A stretch of DNA of 64,000 nt from Stigmatella aurantiaca DW4/3-1. Lineage in GTDB: Bacteria > Myxococcota > Myxococcia > Myxococcales > Myxococcaceae. The position numbers were made by a program, and so were the translations under genes. Below, piece by piece: positions 26,976 to 35,735 of the stretch. The stretch spans positions 10,000,893 to 10,064,892 of the forward strand of contig NC_014623.1 in assembly GCF_000165485.1 (NCBI RefSeq). Reading direction: 5' to 3'. Position 1 is the first letter of the stretch, and each line of letters starts with the position of its first letter. Under the pieces are notes generated by a model. That model was not told where the DNA came from and did not search any database. It saw only the letters and a program-made list of their open reading frames with translations.

Positions 26976-27578
26976 ATGGACCACGGACTGACCGGCCTTC
27001 TGCTCACCCACGGCTCGTATGCGCTGCTGTTCGTGGCGTTGATGGCCGGAGGGGTGGGGCTGCCGCTGCCGGAAGACATCGTGCTCCTGACGGGCGGGGC
27101 CCTGGCACATCTGGGCGTGGTGAAGCTGCCGGTGGTCATCGGGGTGTGCTTCGCCGGGGTGCTCAGTGGGGACCTGCTGCTGTTCCACACGGCCCGGAAG
27201 CTGGGGCCCGGCATCTACGAGAAGCGCTGGATGAAGGAGCTGCTCACGCCCGAGCGCCGCACCCGCATCGCCGGGCTCTACGCGCGCTTTGGCGGGCGGG
27301 TCATCTTCCTGGGCCGGTACATGTTCGTGCTGCGGGTCCCCCTGTTCGCGATGGCGGCGGTGCACGGGGTGAAGACCCGCACGTTCCTGCTCTGGGATGC
27401 GCTGGCCCTGAGCCTCAGCGCGCCGCTGCTGGTGAGCCTCGGCTACCTCTTCTCCCACAGCATCGATCGCGTGGCCTCGGGGCTGGGACACGCCGAGCAC
27501 GTGCTGGCCATCGTGGCGGTGGGCCTCCTGGCGGGTTTCCTCCTGGTGCGCACGCTGCGGGCCCGGCGCGCGGGCTGA
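26976..27578 (+). CDS. DedA family membrane protein
   Basis: This 200-residue integral membrane protein has the SNARE-associated/DedA pattern. It has GGVGLPLPEDIVLLTGGALA, the conserved Arg/Gly region AGLYARFGGRVIFLGRYMFVLR, and PLFAMAAVHGV. DedA proteins act in lipid (undecaprenyl phosphate or phospholipid) transport and keep membrane potential. It is shorter at the C-terminus than UndA-type members but within range. AAGGA precedes the ATG. It lies 22 bp after the AI-2E permease. Confidence 0.9.
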   Translation: MDHGLTGLLLTHGSYALLFVALMAGGVGLPLPEDIVLLTGGALAHLGVVKLPVVIGVCFAGVLSGDLLLFHTARKLGPGIYEKRWMKELLTPERRTRIAGLYARFGGRVIFLGRYMFVLRVPLFAMAAVHGVKTRTFLLWDALALSLSAPLLVSLGYLFSHSIDRVASGLGHAEHVLAIVAVGLLAGFLLVRTLRARRAG

Positions 27579-27593
27579 GCCCCGTCACGGCTT

Positions 27594-28331
27594 TCAACAG
27601 GCGCTCGAAGCGTCCTGAGCCGCCTCCGGCTGGCTCCGGAAGGGCTTGAGGCGCATCTCCAGCTTGCCATCCACCTTCTCGATGGCGCCGCGGAGCGCGT
27701 CCACCTGGGCCATGTGCAGCTTCAACATGAACCGGTGGTGCTCCGCCAGGAACTCCCCCGGCGCTTCGAGCCGTGCCCTGCTTTCCGGCGCGGACTCCTG
27801 GGCCATGAACTCCTGCAGAATGGCCCTGCCACGAATGCCCAGAACGCACGTGGCGCTCCCGGTCACCTTCAGGCTCGCGTCGTTCAACACCTTCTGGATG
27901 TGAAGGTTGTGCTGGGCCATCTCGCGGAAGAGCAGACGGCGGGTCCGGCAGAGATCTCGAACCTCCTGAAGGGGCGCGAGCGGCACGGGGCCAACCCGGA
28001 TGAGCCCATGGGCCAGGAGCTCCGCCAGCGAACAGGCATCCCCCACCCTGCGCTCACACTCCGAGACGCCCAAGGGATCCGCGAGCACCAGCTCGAACTG
28101 CCCCTCGAGCACATACCAGACATGCTTCCAGTATCCGCCCGTGGCCGCCATGACCACGTGCCTGCACCCATAAGCGCCCAGCCACTCCGCCATGTCTCCC
28201 CACCCGGCGGCCGTGGCCTCGAAGCGCTGGAGCTCTTGAATCACCCGCCCGGAAGAAGCGATGCGAACCGCGGCGACGACAGCCTCTTCCTGAAACTCCA
28301 GTGCGGCACAACGAGGGTGGATGACTTTCAT
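27594..28331 (-). mobile_element. Degenerate IS110-family transposase (N-terminal DEDD part)
   Basis: A 245-residue frame resembles the N-terminal half of IS110 transposases. It has the pattern AATGGYWKHVWYVLEG (family: ESTGVYWKPVWNVLE), LAELLAHGLIRVGPVP, CRTRRLLFREMAQHNLHIQKVL and VLGIRGRAILQ. The first catalytic Asp region reads CAALEFQEE, where active copies have GLDVHK, so the first Asp is lost. The C-terminal Tnp_20 domain with its catalytic Ser is missing, so it cannot transpose. IS110 copies lack terminal inverted repeats and none is seen. The relic lies in an accessory gap between DedA and the amidase. Confidence 0.75.
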
Positions 28332-28744
28332 GGCCCAGCTCCGGGATCTCCTGAGGGAAGGCAGAGGCCCCGGAGGCTCGCGCCGCGCACCGCGGTCAGG
28401 GCCAGCACTCCAGAACTCTTCCTTGTTGTTGGTTCGTTCACCCAGGACGGCAAACTTGAGTCCCTATTCACCCAGGGTGCGCACTTTTGACCCCCTGGGT
28501 GCGGCAAGCGGGCTCAGGGCCGCGATGCACGGTGCCTGCTCATCCCAGGAGCGGCCCAGCGGGGGGCTTCGCGCCGCGGGCTCACAGAAACGAGCCCAAG
28601 ACTCTATAGGACAGGCACGGTGGGGAAGCCTCACGGAGTGGCACCTCGCCCGGGGGCGCCGGTCCAAGCAACTCACGCCCACCCTCTCCCGATAATCCAG
28701 GCTCGGGGACCGCAAGGCCCCTCCATCTCTCCAGAGACCCTGTC
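28332..28744. other. 413-bp intergenic region beside IS110 relic
   Basis: No credible gene is seen. It holds an inverted repeat (CACCCAGGG at 28469-28477 and CCCTGGGTG at 28493-28501) around GCGCACTTTTGACC, which may be an old mobile-element end or an operator. The promoter of the amidase gene should lie toward the right end. The bases around 28620-28690 show no clear -35/-10 pair. Confidence 0.35.
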
Positions 28745-29587
28745 ATGACCATCCAGCGCACCTCTGCCCCCACGGCCCAGCGGGCCGTTGCCTCCACCAC
28801 CGCGACCTCCGCGAACGCGGTGTCCGCCCCCCCGGCGGGCCTGCGCCGGGGAGACACCGGGCCCAACGTCAAGAAGCTCCAGGATGCGCTGGTGAAGACC
28901 GGCTACATGACCCAGGCCCAGGTCAACACGGGCTATGGCACCTTCGGGCCCAAGACGGAGGCGGCGGTCAAGAAGTTCCAGGCCGACAAGAAGCTGCCCA
29001 CCACGGGCTTCTATGGCGACCTCACCCACGCCGCCCTGAAGAAGACCCTGGCCGGCGGGGTGGAAGGCCCCACCAAGCCCACGCCCACCAAGCCGGGCTC
29101 CTTCACCAAGCCGCCCGTCACCAGCGCGCCCTCCCCCAACTTCAATGAGCGGGGCGGCAAGGACATCGACACCATCGTCCTGCACCACACCGCCTCCAAC
29201 AACGGCGCGGGCGATCTGGCCCACATGCGCAACCCCGCCAGCGAGGTGTCGGCGCACTACATGGTCGACCGCGACGGGAAGATCTACCAGCTGGTCAATG
29301 ACAGCAAGCGCGCCTGGCACGCGGGCAAGAGCGAGCTGCACGGCGTGCCCACGGACGTGAACAGCCGCTCCATCGGCATCGAAATCGTCAACGACGGCAG
29401 CGGCAAGACGGCCTTCACCGAGGCCCAGTACAAGTCGCTCACCCAGCTGGTCGGCTACCTCAAGCAGGAGCACGGTGTGCCGATGAACAATATCGTCGGA
29501 CACAAGGACGTGGCCGTGCCCAAGGGGCGCAAGAACGACCCGGCCTCCAACTTCGACTGGAACCGGCTGCGCACGGGCATCTCCTGA
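28745..29587 (+). CDS. N-acetylmuramoyl-L-alanine amidase with peptidoglycan-binding domain
   Basis: This 280-residue protein has an N-terminal Ser/Ala/Thr-rich stretch and a PG_binding_1 domain (about 35-95: GLRRGDTGPNVKKLQDALVK and FGPKTEAAVKKFQ). A Pro/Lys linker and an Amidase_2 domain (about 135-280) follow. Zinc ligands are the His of DTIVLHHTASN and the later GHKDVAVPKGRKNDPAS, with a Tyr/Glu site in IGIEIVNDG. It cuts the amide bond between MurNAc and L-Ala. No standard signal peptide is seen, so secretion may be by another route or it may act after lysis. The Thr/Ala leader resembles those of phage-type or myxobacterial self-exporting enzymes. Confidence 0.92.
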   Translation: MTIQRTSAPTAQRAVASTTATSANAVSAPPAGLRRGDTGPNVKKLQDALVKTGYMTQAQVNTGYGTFGPKTEAAVKKFQADKKLPTTGFYGDLTHAALKKTLAGGVEGPTKPTPTKPGSFTKPPVTSAPSPNFNERGGKDIDTIVLHHTASNNGAGDLAHMRNPASEVSAHYMVDRDGKIYQLVNDSKRAWHAGKSELHGVPTDVNSRSIGIEIVNDGSGKTAFTEAQYKSLTQLVGYLKQEHGVPMNNIVGHKDVAVPKGRKNDPASNFDWNRLRTGIS

Positions 29588-29610
29588 GCCGGTCCGGTTT
29601 GCACGGATGA

Positions 29611-29637
29611 ACGGAGGAGGGTAAATACCCCCTCCGT
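29611..29637 (+). promoter_or_regulatory. Hairpin covering the ribosome site of the metal-locus leader gene
   Basis: The stem pairs 29611-29621 with 29628-29637 (ten pairs, one mismatch; loop TAAATA). The 5' arm contains GGAGGAGG, the only ribosome-site-like sequence before the GTG at 29636, and the 3' arm reaches that GTG. It could be a terminator of the amidase gene, a translation switch or an operator. The TAAATA loop may also be part of a -10 element. Confidence 0.4.
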
Positions 29638-29965
29638 GCTCCGTGTGTTGCTCATTGCCGCCGTCATCGCGGGCCTGGTCCCCTCCCTCGGGGAAGCCCT
29701 CGAGCTGGCGGTGCATTACGCCTCCACCGGGCACGTGGCGCACTTCGAGCCCGGTGAGACGGACCTGGGCGCGGAGAGCCAGGAGCATGGCTGCGGCCCC
29801 ATTGCCCACCACTGCGGCTGCTGCATGAGCCAGTGGGTGCTGCTCCCCTCGTTGTCGGACTGGGTCCCAGGCCCTCCGGAACCCGAAGCGCCCTTCCTCG
29901 CCCCCGAGCAGCGCCTCGCGCCCGGGGTGCTCCGGCGCCTCCTGCGTCCCCCCATCGCGGTTTGA
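29636..29965 (+). CDS. Small Cys/His-rich protein upstream of metal efflux operon
   Basis: A 109-residue product starting at GTG 29636, with a leader helix (VLLIAAVIAGLVPSLGEALE). It contains an unusual metal-type patch EHGCGPIAHHCGCCMSQW (His3Cys4). Positions before tolC-type genes in metal-resistance operons often carry short proteins of this sort. It could bind copper, zinc or nickel in the periplasm or act as a sensor. The Shine-Dalgarno is 14 nt away and folded into a hairpin, so the start is uncertain. 119 bp follow before the TolC gene. Confidence 0.6.
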   Translation: MLRVLLIAAVIAGLVPSLGEALELAVHYASTGHVAHFEPGETDLGAESQEHGCGPIAHHCGCCMSQWVLLPSLSDWVPGPPEPEAPFLAPEQRLAPGVLRRLLRPPIAV

Positions 29966-30084
29966 GTTTGGCGTTCGTCTGACGGTTCACGGGGCCTCGT
30001 GGCCTGCGTGAGCCGCTCACCCGTTTCCAAACCTCTGCCGCGCGGCCGCTGCCTTTCCTGGCAGCTTCGCGCCGTGGCCTGTTC

Positions 30085-31323
30085 ATGCCCTCACGCGTTT
30101 TTCCTGCGCCGACCCTTCTCTGTCTCTGTTTGTGTTTTCCCTCGCTGACCGAAGCCACCGCCGGGCCTTTGACGCTCGAACAGGCCGTGGCGCTGGCCCT
30201 CGACCGAAGCCCTGTCCTCGTTTCCCTGCAAGCCGAAGTCGCCCGGGCCCAGGCTCAGGCCCAGGGTGACTCCCGTTTCTTTCAATCCAATCCCGAGCTC
30301 TCCGCGGCGGCCGGCCCCCGCCTGCGGGAAGGCACCCACAGCCTGGAGCTGGGCCTGGGAATCAACCAGCGTGTGGAGCTCTTCGGACAGCCTTCTGCCC
30401 GGAAGGCGGCGGCCCAGGCCCTCGTCGCCGCGAGTGAGGCTCGGCTACGGGCCCGCCGCGTCGAGCTCGTGGCCGAGGTCCGCACGGCCTTTGCCCGGGC
30501 CCGGGCGGCGGCCCAGGAGGTTCTCATCGCCGAGGATGCCCGGACGCTGGCCACCGAGGCGCTGAGCGCGGCGGAGGAGCGTCTGGAGGCGGGCGCCGCC
30601 TCGCGCCTGGAGGTGAACACGGCCCGGGTCGAGTCAGGCCGGGCCGCCCGCGAATCCAACCGCGCCAGGCGCCAGCACGCGGCAGCGCTCAGCGAGCTGA
30701 GCCTCCTGGTCGGCCTCGATGAAACCGCGGAGCCCCAGTTCCAGGACACCTACCTCCCGGACAGCGCCCCGGCGTTGTCTCTGCCAGCACTGCTCGAACA
30801 GGCGCTCCGCGACCGTGCGGACATCCAGGCCGCACGCGCGGAGCTGGAAGCCAGCCAGGCCCAGCAACGCCTGAGCCAGAGGGAGGCCCTGCCCAGTCCG
30901 CGCCTTGGCGCCACCTACAGCCGCGAGGAGGATGCCCACATCGTCCAGGGCACCCTGGCCATCGACCTTCCCACCTTCAACCGCAACCAGGCCGCGCGCG
31001 GAAGCACGGCCGCCCAGGTCACCGAGGCAACACGCACCCTGGAGGCGGTGGAACGGATGGCACGTGCGGAGGTGCGGCTGGCGCTCGTGCGCTACCAGAC
31101 CGCCGAGGACTCCCTGCGCATCTTCGGCGAGGACGCTCAGAAGGCGCTCCAGGAGAACCTGACGCTGGCCACGGAGGGCTACCGCGCCGGCAAGATGGAC
31201 TTCCTCGAGCTGCTCGTCATCCGGCGGGAGACCCTCGAAGCACGGCGAGACCACATCGAAGCCATCGAAGAGTTCGACACCGCGCGGGCCCAACTCCAGC
31301 GCGTCATCGGGAGCCTTCCATGA
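30085..31323 (+). CDS. TolC-type outer-membrane efflux protein (CzcC-like)
   Basis: This 412-residue protein has a signal peptide (LLCLCLCFPSLTEATA) and two TolC repeats. The repeats have long coiled helices rich in Ala, Glu and Arg, with LTLEQAVALALDRSPVLVSL at the start and YRAGKMDFLELLVIRRETLE near the end. It forms the outer channel of a tripartite exporter. Its stop overlaps the start of the adaptor gene by 4 bp (ATGA), giving an operon in the order C-B-A of the cobalt/zinc/cadmium type. Confidence 0.9.
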   Translation: MPSRVFPAPTLLCLCLCFPSLTEATAGPLTLEQAVALALDRSPVLVSLQAEVARAQAQAQGDSRFFQSNPELSAAAGPRLREGTHSLELGLGINQRVELFGQPSARKAAAQALVAASEARLRARRVELVAEVRTAFARARAAAQEVLIAEDARTLATEALSAAEERLEAGAASRLEVNTARVESGRAARESNRARRQHAAALSELSLLVGLDETAEPQFQDTYLPDSAPALSLPALLEQALRDRADIQAARAELEASQAQQRLSQREALPSPRLGATYSREEDAHIVQGTLAIDLPTFNRNQAARGSTAAQVTEATRTLEAVERMARAEVRLALVRYQTAEDSLRIFGEDAQKALQENLTLATEGYRAGKMDFLELLVIRRETLEARRDHIEAIEEFDTARAQLQRVIGSLP

Positions 31324-32543
31324 GAGCCCTTGTCCTGCTGCCGCTGCTGTTGGGGGGGCTCGTCCTCGCGCAAGGGTGCAAGAAGGAGGCGCCCCCCGCG
31401 GCCAGTCCCGCGGAGGCTGAACACGAAGAAGGCCATGGCCATGAGGGAGAAGCGCCGCACACGAAGGCCATCACCCTGACGCCGGAAGCCGTGCGCAACG
31501 CGCGCTTGCAGACCGCCGAGGTCCAACGCAAGCCGCTGGCCGTGGGCCTCACCGTCCCAGCCCGCCTGGCCTTCCCCCAGCGCGGCGTGGCCCAAGTGGC
31601 CGCCCGAGTGCCTGGACGGATCGCCAGCATCGAGGTGGACCTGGGAGAGCGCGTCAAGAAGGGCCAGATCCTCGGCTACCTGGAGAGCCCAGACCTGGGC
31701 CGGGCACGCGCGGACTACCTCGCGGCCACGATGAAGGCCCAGGTGGCCGCGGAGAACTTCCGCCGCGAGAAGGAGCTGTTCGCCAAGGGCATCACCAGCG
31801 AGCGGGAAATGCGCGAGGCCGAGGGCGATTACGTCACCATCGAGGCAGACCGCAACGCCGCCGATGCCCGGCTGCACGCGCTGAGCCTCACCGATCAAGA
31901 GATCAACGCGCTCCGGGCGGACGAGCACTACAGCAGCCGCTTCCCCGCGCGCAGCCCGCTCGATGGGACCGTGGTCGAGATTCCCGTCACCGTGGGACAG
32001 GAAGTGGGCGGCACCACGCCGCTCTTCACCGTGGGAGACCTCTCCACGCTCTGGGCGCTGCTGGATGTCTCCGAGGCGCAGCTGTCGACCGTCCAGACGG
32101 GCCAGTCCGTGGACCTCGCCGTCCAGGCGCTGCCAGGCAAGCACTTCCAGGGCAAGGTGACCTACATCGGCGACCTCGTGGATGAGAAGACGCGCACCAC
32201 CCCCGTGCGCGTCGTGCTGCCCAATACCGAGGGCAACCTCAAGCCAGGGATGTTCGCCACCGCGGAGATCAGCACGGGGGGCACCTCCCAGACCGGGGCC
32301 AGCCCGGAGCGGCTCGTCGTTCCTCGCGAGGCCGTCCAGCAGATCGCCGATGAGCAGGTCGTCTTCGTGCCGCAAGGCCCGAACCAGTTCCAGGCGGTGG
32401 AGGTCAAGACAGGCGCCTCGTCCGCCACGGAGATCGAAATCCTCGAAGGGCTCGAACAGGGCACCGCCGTCGTGACGCAAGGCGCCTTCATCCTCAAGTC
32501 CGAGCTCTCCAAGGAGAGCATGGGCGAAGGCCACTCTCACTAG
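31320..32543 (+). CDS. RND efflux periplasmic adaptor lipoprotein (CzcB/HlyD type)
   Basis: This 407-residue lipoprotein (LLGGLVLAQGC lipobox) has a His-rich metal-binding segment right after the anchor (HEEGHGHEGEAPH) and a His-containing end (GEGHSH). The adaptor fold follows: barrel-sandwich (VAARVPGRIASIEVDLGERV), coiled hairpin with KGITSEREMREAEGD, then beta-barrel and membrane-proximal parts (VGQEVGGTTPLFTVGDLSTL). It joins the TolC-like channel to the RND pump and probably hands metal ions over. It overlaps the previous gene by 4 bp and precedes the pump by 12 bp. Confidence 0.92.
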   Translation: MRALVLLPLLLGGLVLAQGCKKEAPPAASPAEAEHEEGHGHEGEAPHTKAITLTPEAVRNARLQTAEVQRKPLAVGLTVPARLAFPQRGVAQVAARVPGRIASIEVDLGERVKKGQILGYLESPDLGRARADYLAATMKAQVAAENFRREKELFAKGITSEREMREAEGDYVTIEADRNAADARLHALSLTDQEINALRADEHYSSRFPARSPLDGTVVEIPVTVGQEVGGTTPLFTVGDLSTLWALLDVSEAQLSTVQTGQSVDLAVQALPGKHFQGKVTYIGDLVDEKTRTTPVRVVLPNTEGNLKPGMFATAEISTGGTSQTGASPERLVVPREAVQQIADEQVVFVPQGPNQFQAVEVKTGASSATEIEILEGLEQGTAVVTQGAFILKSELSKESMGEGHSH

Positions 32544-32555
32544 CGGGTCCGCGCC

Positions 32556-35500
32556 ATGTTCGATCAACTCATCCATTTTTCGATCAAGAACCGCGTCCTC
32601 GTCTTCCTGCTGGCCGCGGTCATCACGGCCCTCGGACTCCGGGCCCTGAGCCAACTGCCCATCGACGCGGTCCCCGATGTCACCAACGTGCAGGTGCAGG
32701 TCCTCACCTCCGCGCCGGGGCTTGGCCCCGTGGAGGTGGAACGGTTCATCACCGTGCCCATCGAGACGGCGATGGGCGGCCTGCCTCGCACCGAGGAGCT
32801 TCGCTCCGTCTCCAAGTTCGGCCTGTCCGTCGTCACCATCGCCTTCGAGGACGGCACGGACATCTACTTCGCCCGCCAGCTCGTGAGCGAGCGGCTCCAG
32901 GAGGCCCGGGAGAACATCCCCGAAGGCTACGGCACGCCCGAGATGGGCCCCACGGCCTCGGGGCTCGGAGAAATTTACCAGTTCGAGGTCCGCGGCGAGG
33001 GCAAGAGCCCCATGGAGCTGCGGGAGATACTGGAGTGGCAGCTCATCCCCCGGCTGCGCGCGGTGCCAGGGGTGGTGGAAGTGAACTCCTTCGGCGGCGA
33101 GCTGAAAACCTACGAGGTGCAGCTCGATCCCGCGCGCATGACGGCCTATGGCCTGCCGCTCCAGCAGGTCTTCGAGGCCCTGGAGCGCAACAACGCCAAC
33201 GCGGGCGGGGCCTACATCGCCCGGGGGCCGGAGCAGGTGCTCATCCGGGGAGAGGGGCTGGTCGAGACGCTGGAGGACATCGGCCACATCGTCGTCGCCA
33301 CCTCCTCCAAGGGCATCCCCGTCTACGTGCGGGACATCGCCGAGGTGAAGTACGCCCCGCTCGTGCGCCAGGGGGCCGTCACACGCGACGGACGCGGCGA
33401 GGCGGTCACCGGCATCGTGATGATGCGCATCGGGGAGAACTCCCGCACCGTCGTCAACCATGTGAAGGAGGCCGTGGAGCGCATCCGCCCCACCCTGCCT
33501 CCGGGGGTGACGATCGACACGTTCTATGACCGCACGGAGCTGGTGCGGAAGACCCTCCAGACGGTGTCCACCAACCTGCTGGAGGGCGGACTCCTGGTCA
33601 TCGTGGTGCTCTTCCTGATGCTGCGCAACCTGCGCGCGGGCCTGCTCGTCGCGAGCATCATCCCCCTGTGCATGCTGGCCGCCTTCATCGGCATGCGGGA
33701 GCTGGGCATCTCGGGCAACCTCATGTCCCTGGGCGCCATCGACTTCGGCCTCATCGTGGACGGCGCGCTCATCATCGTGGAGAACGCGGTGCGCCACATC
33801 GCGGAGGAGAACCACCGGCTCGGCCGCGCGCTCACCCCCTCGGAGCGGGACGAAGTGGTCTACCGCTCGGCGGTGGAGATCCGCGGCGCGGCGGCCTTCG
33901 GCGAGGTCATCATCGGCATCGTCTACCTTCCGGTGCTCGCGCTCTCGGGCATCGAGGGCAAGATGTTCGCGCCCATGGCCATCACCGTCCTGTGCGCCCT
34001 GGCCGCCGCCTTCGTCTTCTCGCTCACCCTGGTCCCCGCGCTCGCTTCCGTGGTCCTGCCGCTCCGGGCGACCGAGAAGGAGAGCATCATCGTCTCGGGC
34101 GCCCGGAAACTCTACGAGCCCGCCTTGCGCACCTGCATGGCCCACCGCAAGGCGGTGGTGGGGGGAGCCCTCGGCGTGCTCGTCGCCAGCCTGGCCCTCG
34201 TCCCATTCCTCGGGGCGGAGTTCATGCCCCGGCTGGACGAGGGAGCCGTGGCGCTCCAGGCCTGGCGGGTGCCCTCGGTGTCCCTGGAAGAGTCCTTGCG
34301 GCAGACCACCCTCATCGAGAAGGTGCTCCAGCGCTTTCCCGAGGTGCGCACGGTCGTCTCCAAGACGGGGCGCGCGGAGATCGCCACGGACCCCATGGGC
34401 GTGGAGATCAGCGACATCTTCGTGATGCTCAAGCCCTCCGAGGAGTGGACGACGGGCCAGGACCGGGACGCGCTCATCGCCGCCTTCGACGCGGCCCTGA
34501 AGCAGGAGGTGCCCGGCAGCCTCTTCTCCTACTCCCAGCCCATCGAGCTGCGGGTGAGCGAGCTCATCTCCGGGGTGCGCTCGGATGTGGCGCTCAAGCT
34601 GTACGGCGAAGACCTGGAGGTCCTCAAGCGCACGGGGGACAAGCTCGCGGCGGTCCTCGCCCGGGTCCCCGGCGCCGCGGACGTGAAGGCCGAGCAGATC
34701 GCCGGGCTGCCCGTGGCGCGCGTCCGGGTGGACCGGCAGGCCATCTCCCGCTACGGCATCAACGCCCGGGACGTGCTCGATGCCATCGAGACGCTGGGCG
34801 GCAAGCAGGTGGGCACGGTGCTGGAGGGCCAGAAGCGCTTCGCCCTCCAGGTGCGCTTCGCCCCGGGAGCCCGCCAGCATGTGGAACAACTGGGCAACAT
34901 CCAGGTCACCAGCCCCACGGGACAGCTCGTCCCCCTGTCCCAGATTGCCCGGATCGAAGTCGATGAAGGGCCCGCCCAGGTCAGCCGGGAGAACCTCCAG
35001 CGCCGCCTCACCATCGAGGCCAACGTGCGGGGGCGGGACATGCGGGGCTTCGTCAGCGATGCGCAGGCGGCCATCGCGCGAGAGGTGCCGCTGCCACCGG
35101 GCTACTGGCTGGATTGGGGAGGGCAGTTCGAGAACCTCCAGACGGCCAGCAGCCGGCTCGCGGTGGTGGTGCCCTTCACCCTCCTGCTCATCTTCCTGCT
35201 GCTGTACCTCACCTTCCAGGCGGCGAGGCCCGCCCTCCTCATCTACCTCAACATCCCCTTCGCGGTGACCGGAGGCGTGCTGGCACTGGGGGTGCGTGGC
35301 ATGCCGCTGTCCATCTCGGCGGCGGTGGGCTTCATCGCCCTGTTCGGGGTGGCGGTGCTCAACGGCCTGGTGCTGGTGTCCGCCATCCTCCGGCTGCGCC
35401 AGGAAGGCCAAAGTCCGGAGAAGGCAGCGCATGACGCGGCGCATCTTCGGCTGCGGCCCGTCCTCACCACGGCGCTCGTGGCCAGCCTGGGCTTCATCCC

Positions 35501-35702
35501 CATGGCGCTGTCCACCGGCGCGGGTGCCGAGGTGCAGAAGCCCCTGGCCACGGTCGTCATCGGGGGGCTGCTCAGTTCCACCCTGCTCACCCTGCTGGTG
35601 CTGCCCACCGTCTATGCTTGGTTCGACAAGGGTTTGCCGGTGCCACAGAACCCGCGCAACGCCTCCGCGCCTAGGGTAGAAGCGGCGTCCGCTCGATTCT
35701 GA
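32556..35702 (+). CDS. CzcA/CusA-family heavy-metal RND efflux pump
   Basis: This 1048-residue inner-membrane pump has the HME-RND pattern: an N-terminal helix ([17 protein letters not shown]), large periplasmic loops and twelve TM segments. The proton-relay region reads [18 protein letters not shown]. The DFG-x2-VDG form is typical of the divalent Co/Zn/Cd/Ni branch rather than the monovalent Cu/Ag CusA branch, which has a different sequence there. It pumps metal out with proton influx, together with the adaptor and channel. The operon is complete. A metal sensor gene is not adjacent, so control may be by the hairpin at 29611 or a distant regulator. Confidence 0.95.
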   Translation: MFDQLIHFSIKNRVLVFLLAAVITALGLRALSQLPIDAVPDVTNVQVQVLTSAPGLGPVEVERFITVPIETAMGGLPRTEELRSVSKFGLSVVTIAFEDGTDIYFARQLVSERLQEARENIPEGYGTPEMGPTASGLGEIYQFEVRGEGKSPMELREILEWQLIPRLRAVPGVVEVNSFGGELKTYEVQLDPARMTAYGLPLQQVFEALERNNANAGGAYIARGPEQVLIRGEGLVETLEDIGHIVVATSSKGIPVYVRDIAEVKYAPLVRQGAVTRDGRGEAVTGIVMMRIGENSRTVVNHVKEAVERIRPTLPPGVTIDTFYDRTELVRKTLQTVSTNLLEGGLLVIVVLFLMLRNLRAGLLVASIIPLCMLAAFIGMRELGISGNLMSLGAIDFGLIVDGALIIVENAVRHIAEENHRLGRALTPSERDEVVYRSAVEIRGAAAFGEVIIGIVYLPVLALSGIEGKMFAPMAITVLCALAAAFVFSLTLVPALASVVLPLRATEKESIIVSGARKLYEPALRTCMAHRKAVVGGALGVLVASLALVPFLGAEFMPRLDEGAVALQAWRVPSVSLEESLRQTTLIEKVLQRFPEVRTVVSKTGRAEIATDPMGVEISDIFVMLKPSEEWTTGQDRDALIAAFDAALKQEVPGSLFSYSQPIELRVSELISGVRSDVALKLYGEDLEVLKRTGDKLAAVLARVPGAADVKAEQIAGLPVARVRVDRQAISRYGINARDVLDAIETLGGKQVGTVLEGQKRFALQVRFAPGARQHVEQLGNIQVTSPTGQLVPLSQIARIEVDEGPAQVSRENLQRRLTIEANVRGRDMRGFVSDAQAAIAREVPLPPGYWLDWGGQFENLQTASSRLAVVVPFTLLLIFLLLYLTFQAARPALLIYLNIPFAVTGGVLALGVRGMPLSISAAVGFIALFGVAVLNGLVLVSAILRLRQEGQSPEKAAHDAAHLRLRPVLTTALVASLGFIPMALSTGAGAEVQKPLATVVIGGLLSSTLLTLLVLPTVYAWFDKGLPVPQNPRNASAPRVEAASARF

Positions 35703-35735
35703 GCCGCCCTTTCCCTTCGACACCGCCCCATTCCC

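Noticed and set aside
28469-28501. Terminal inverted repeats of the IS110 relic
   Set aside because: IS110 elements lack such repeats, and only one pair is seen on one side of the relic.
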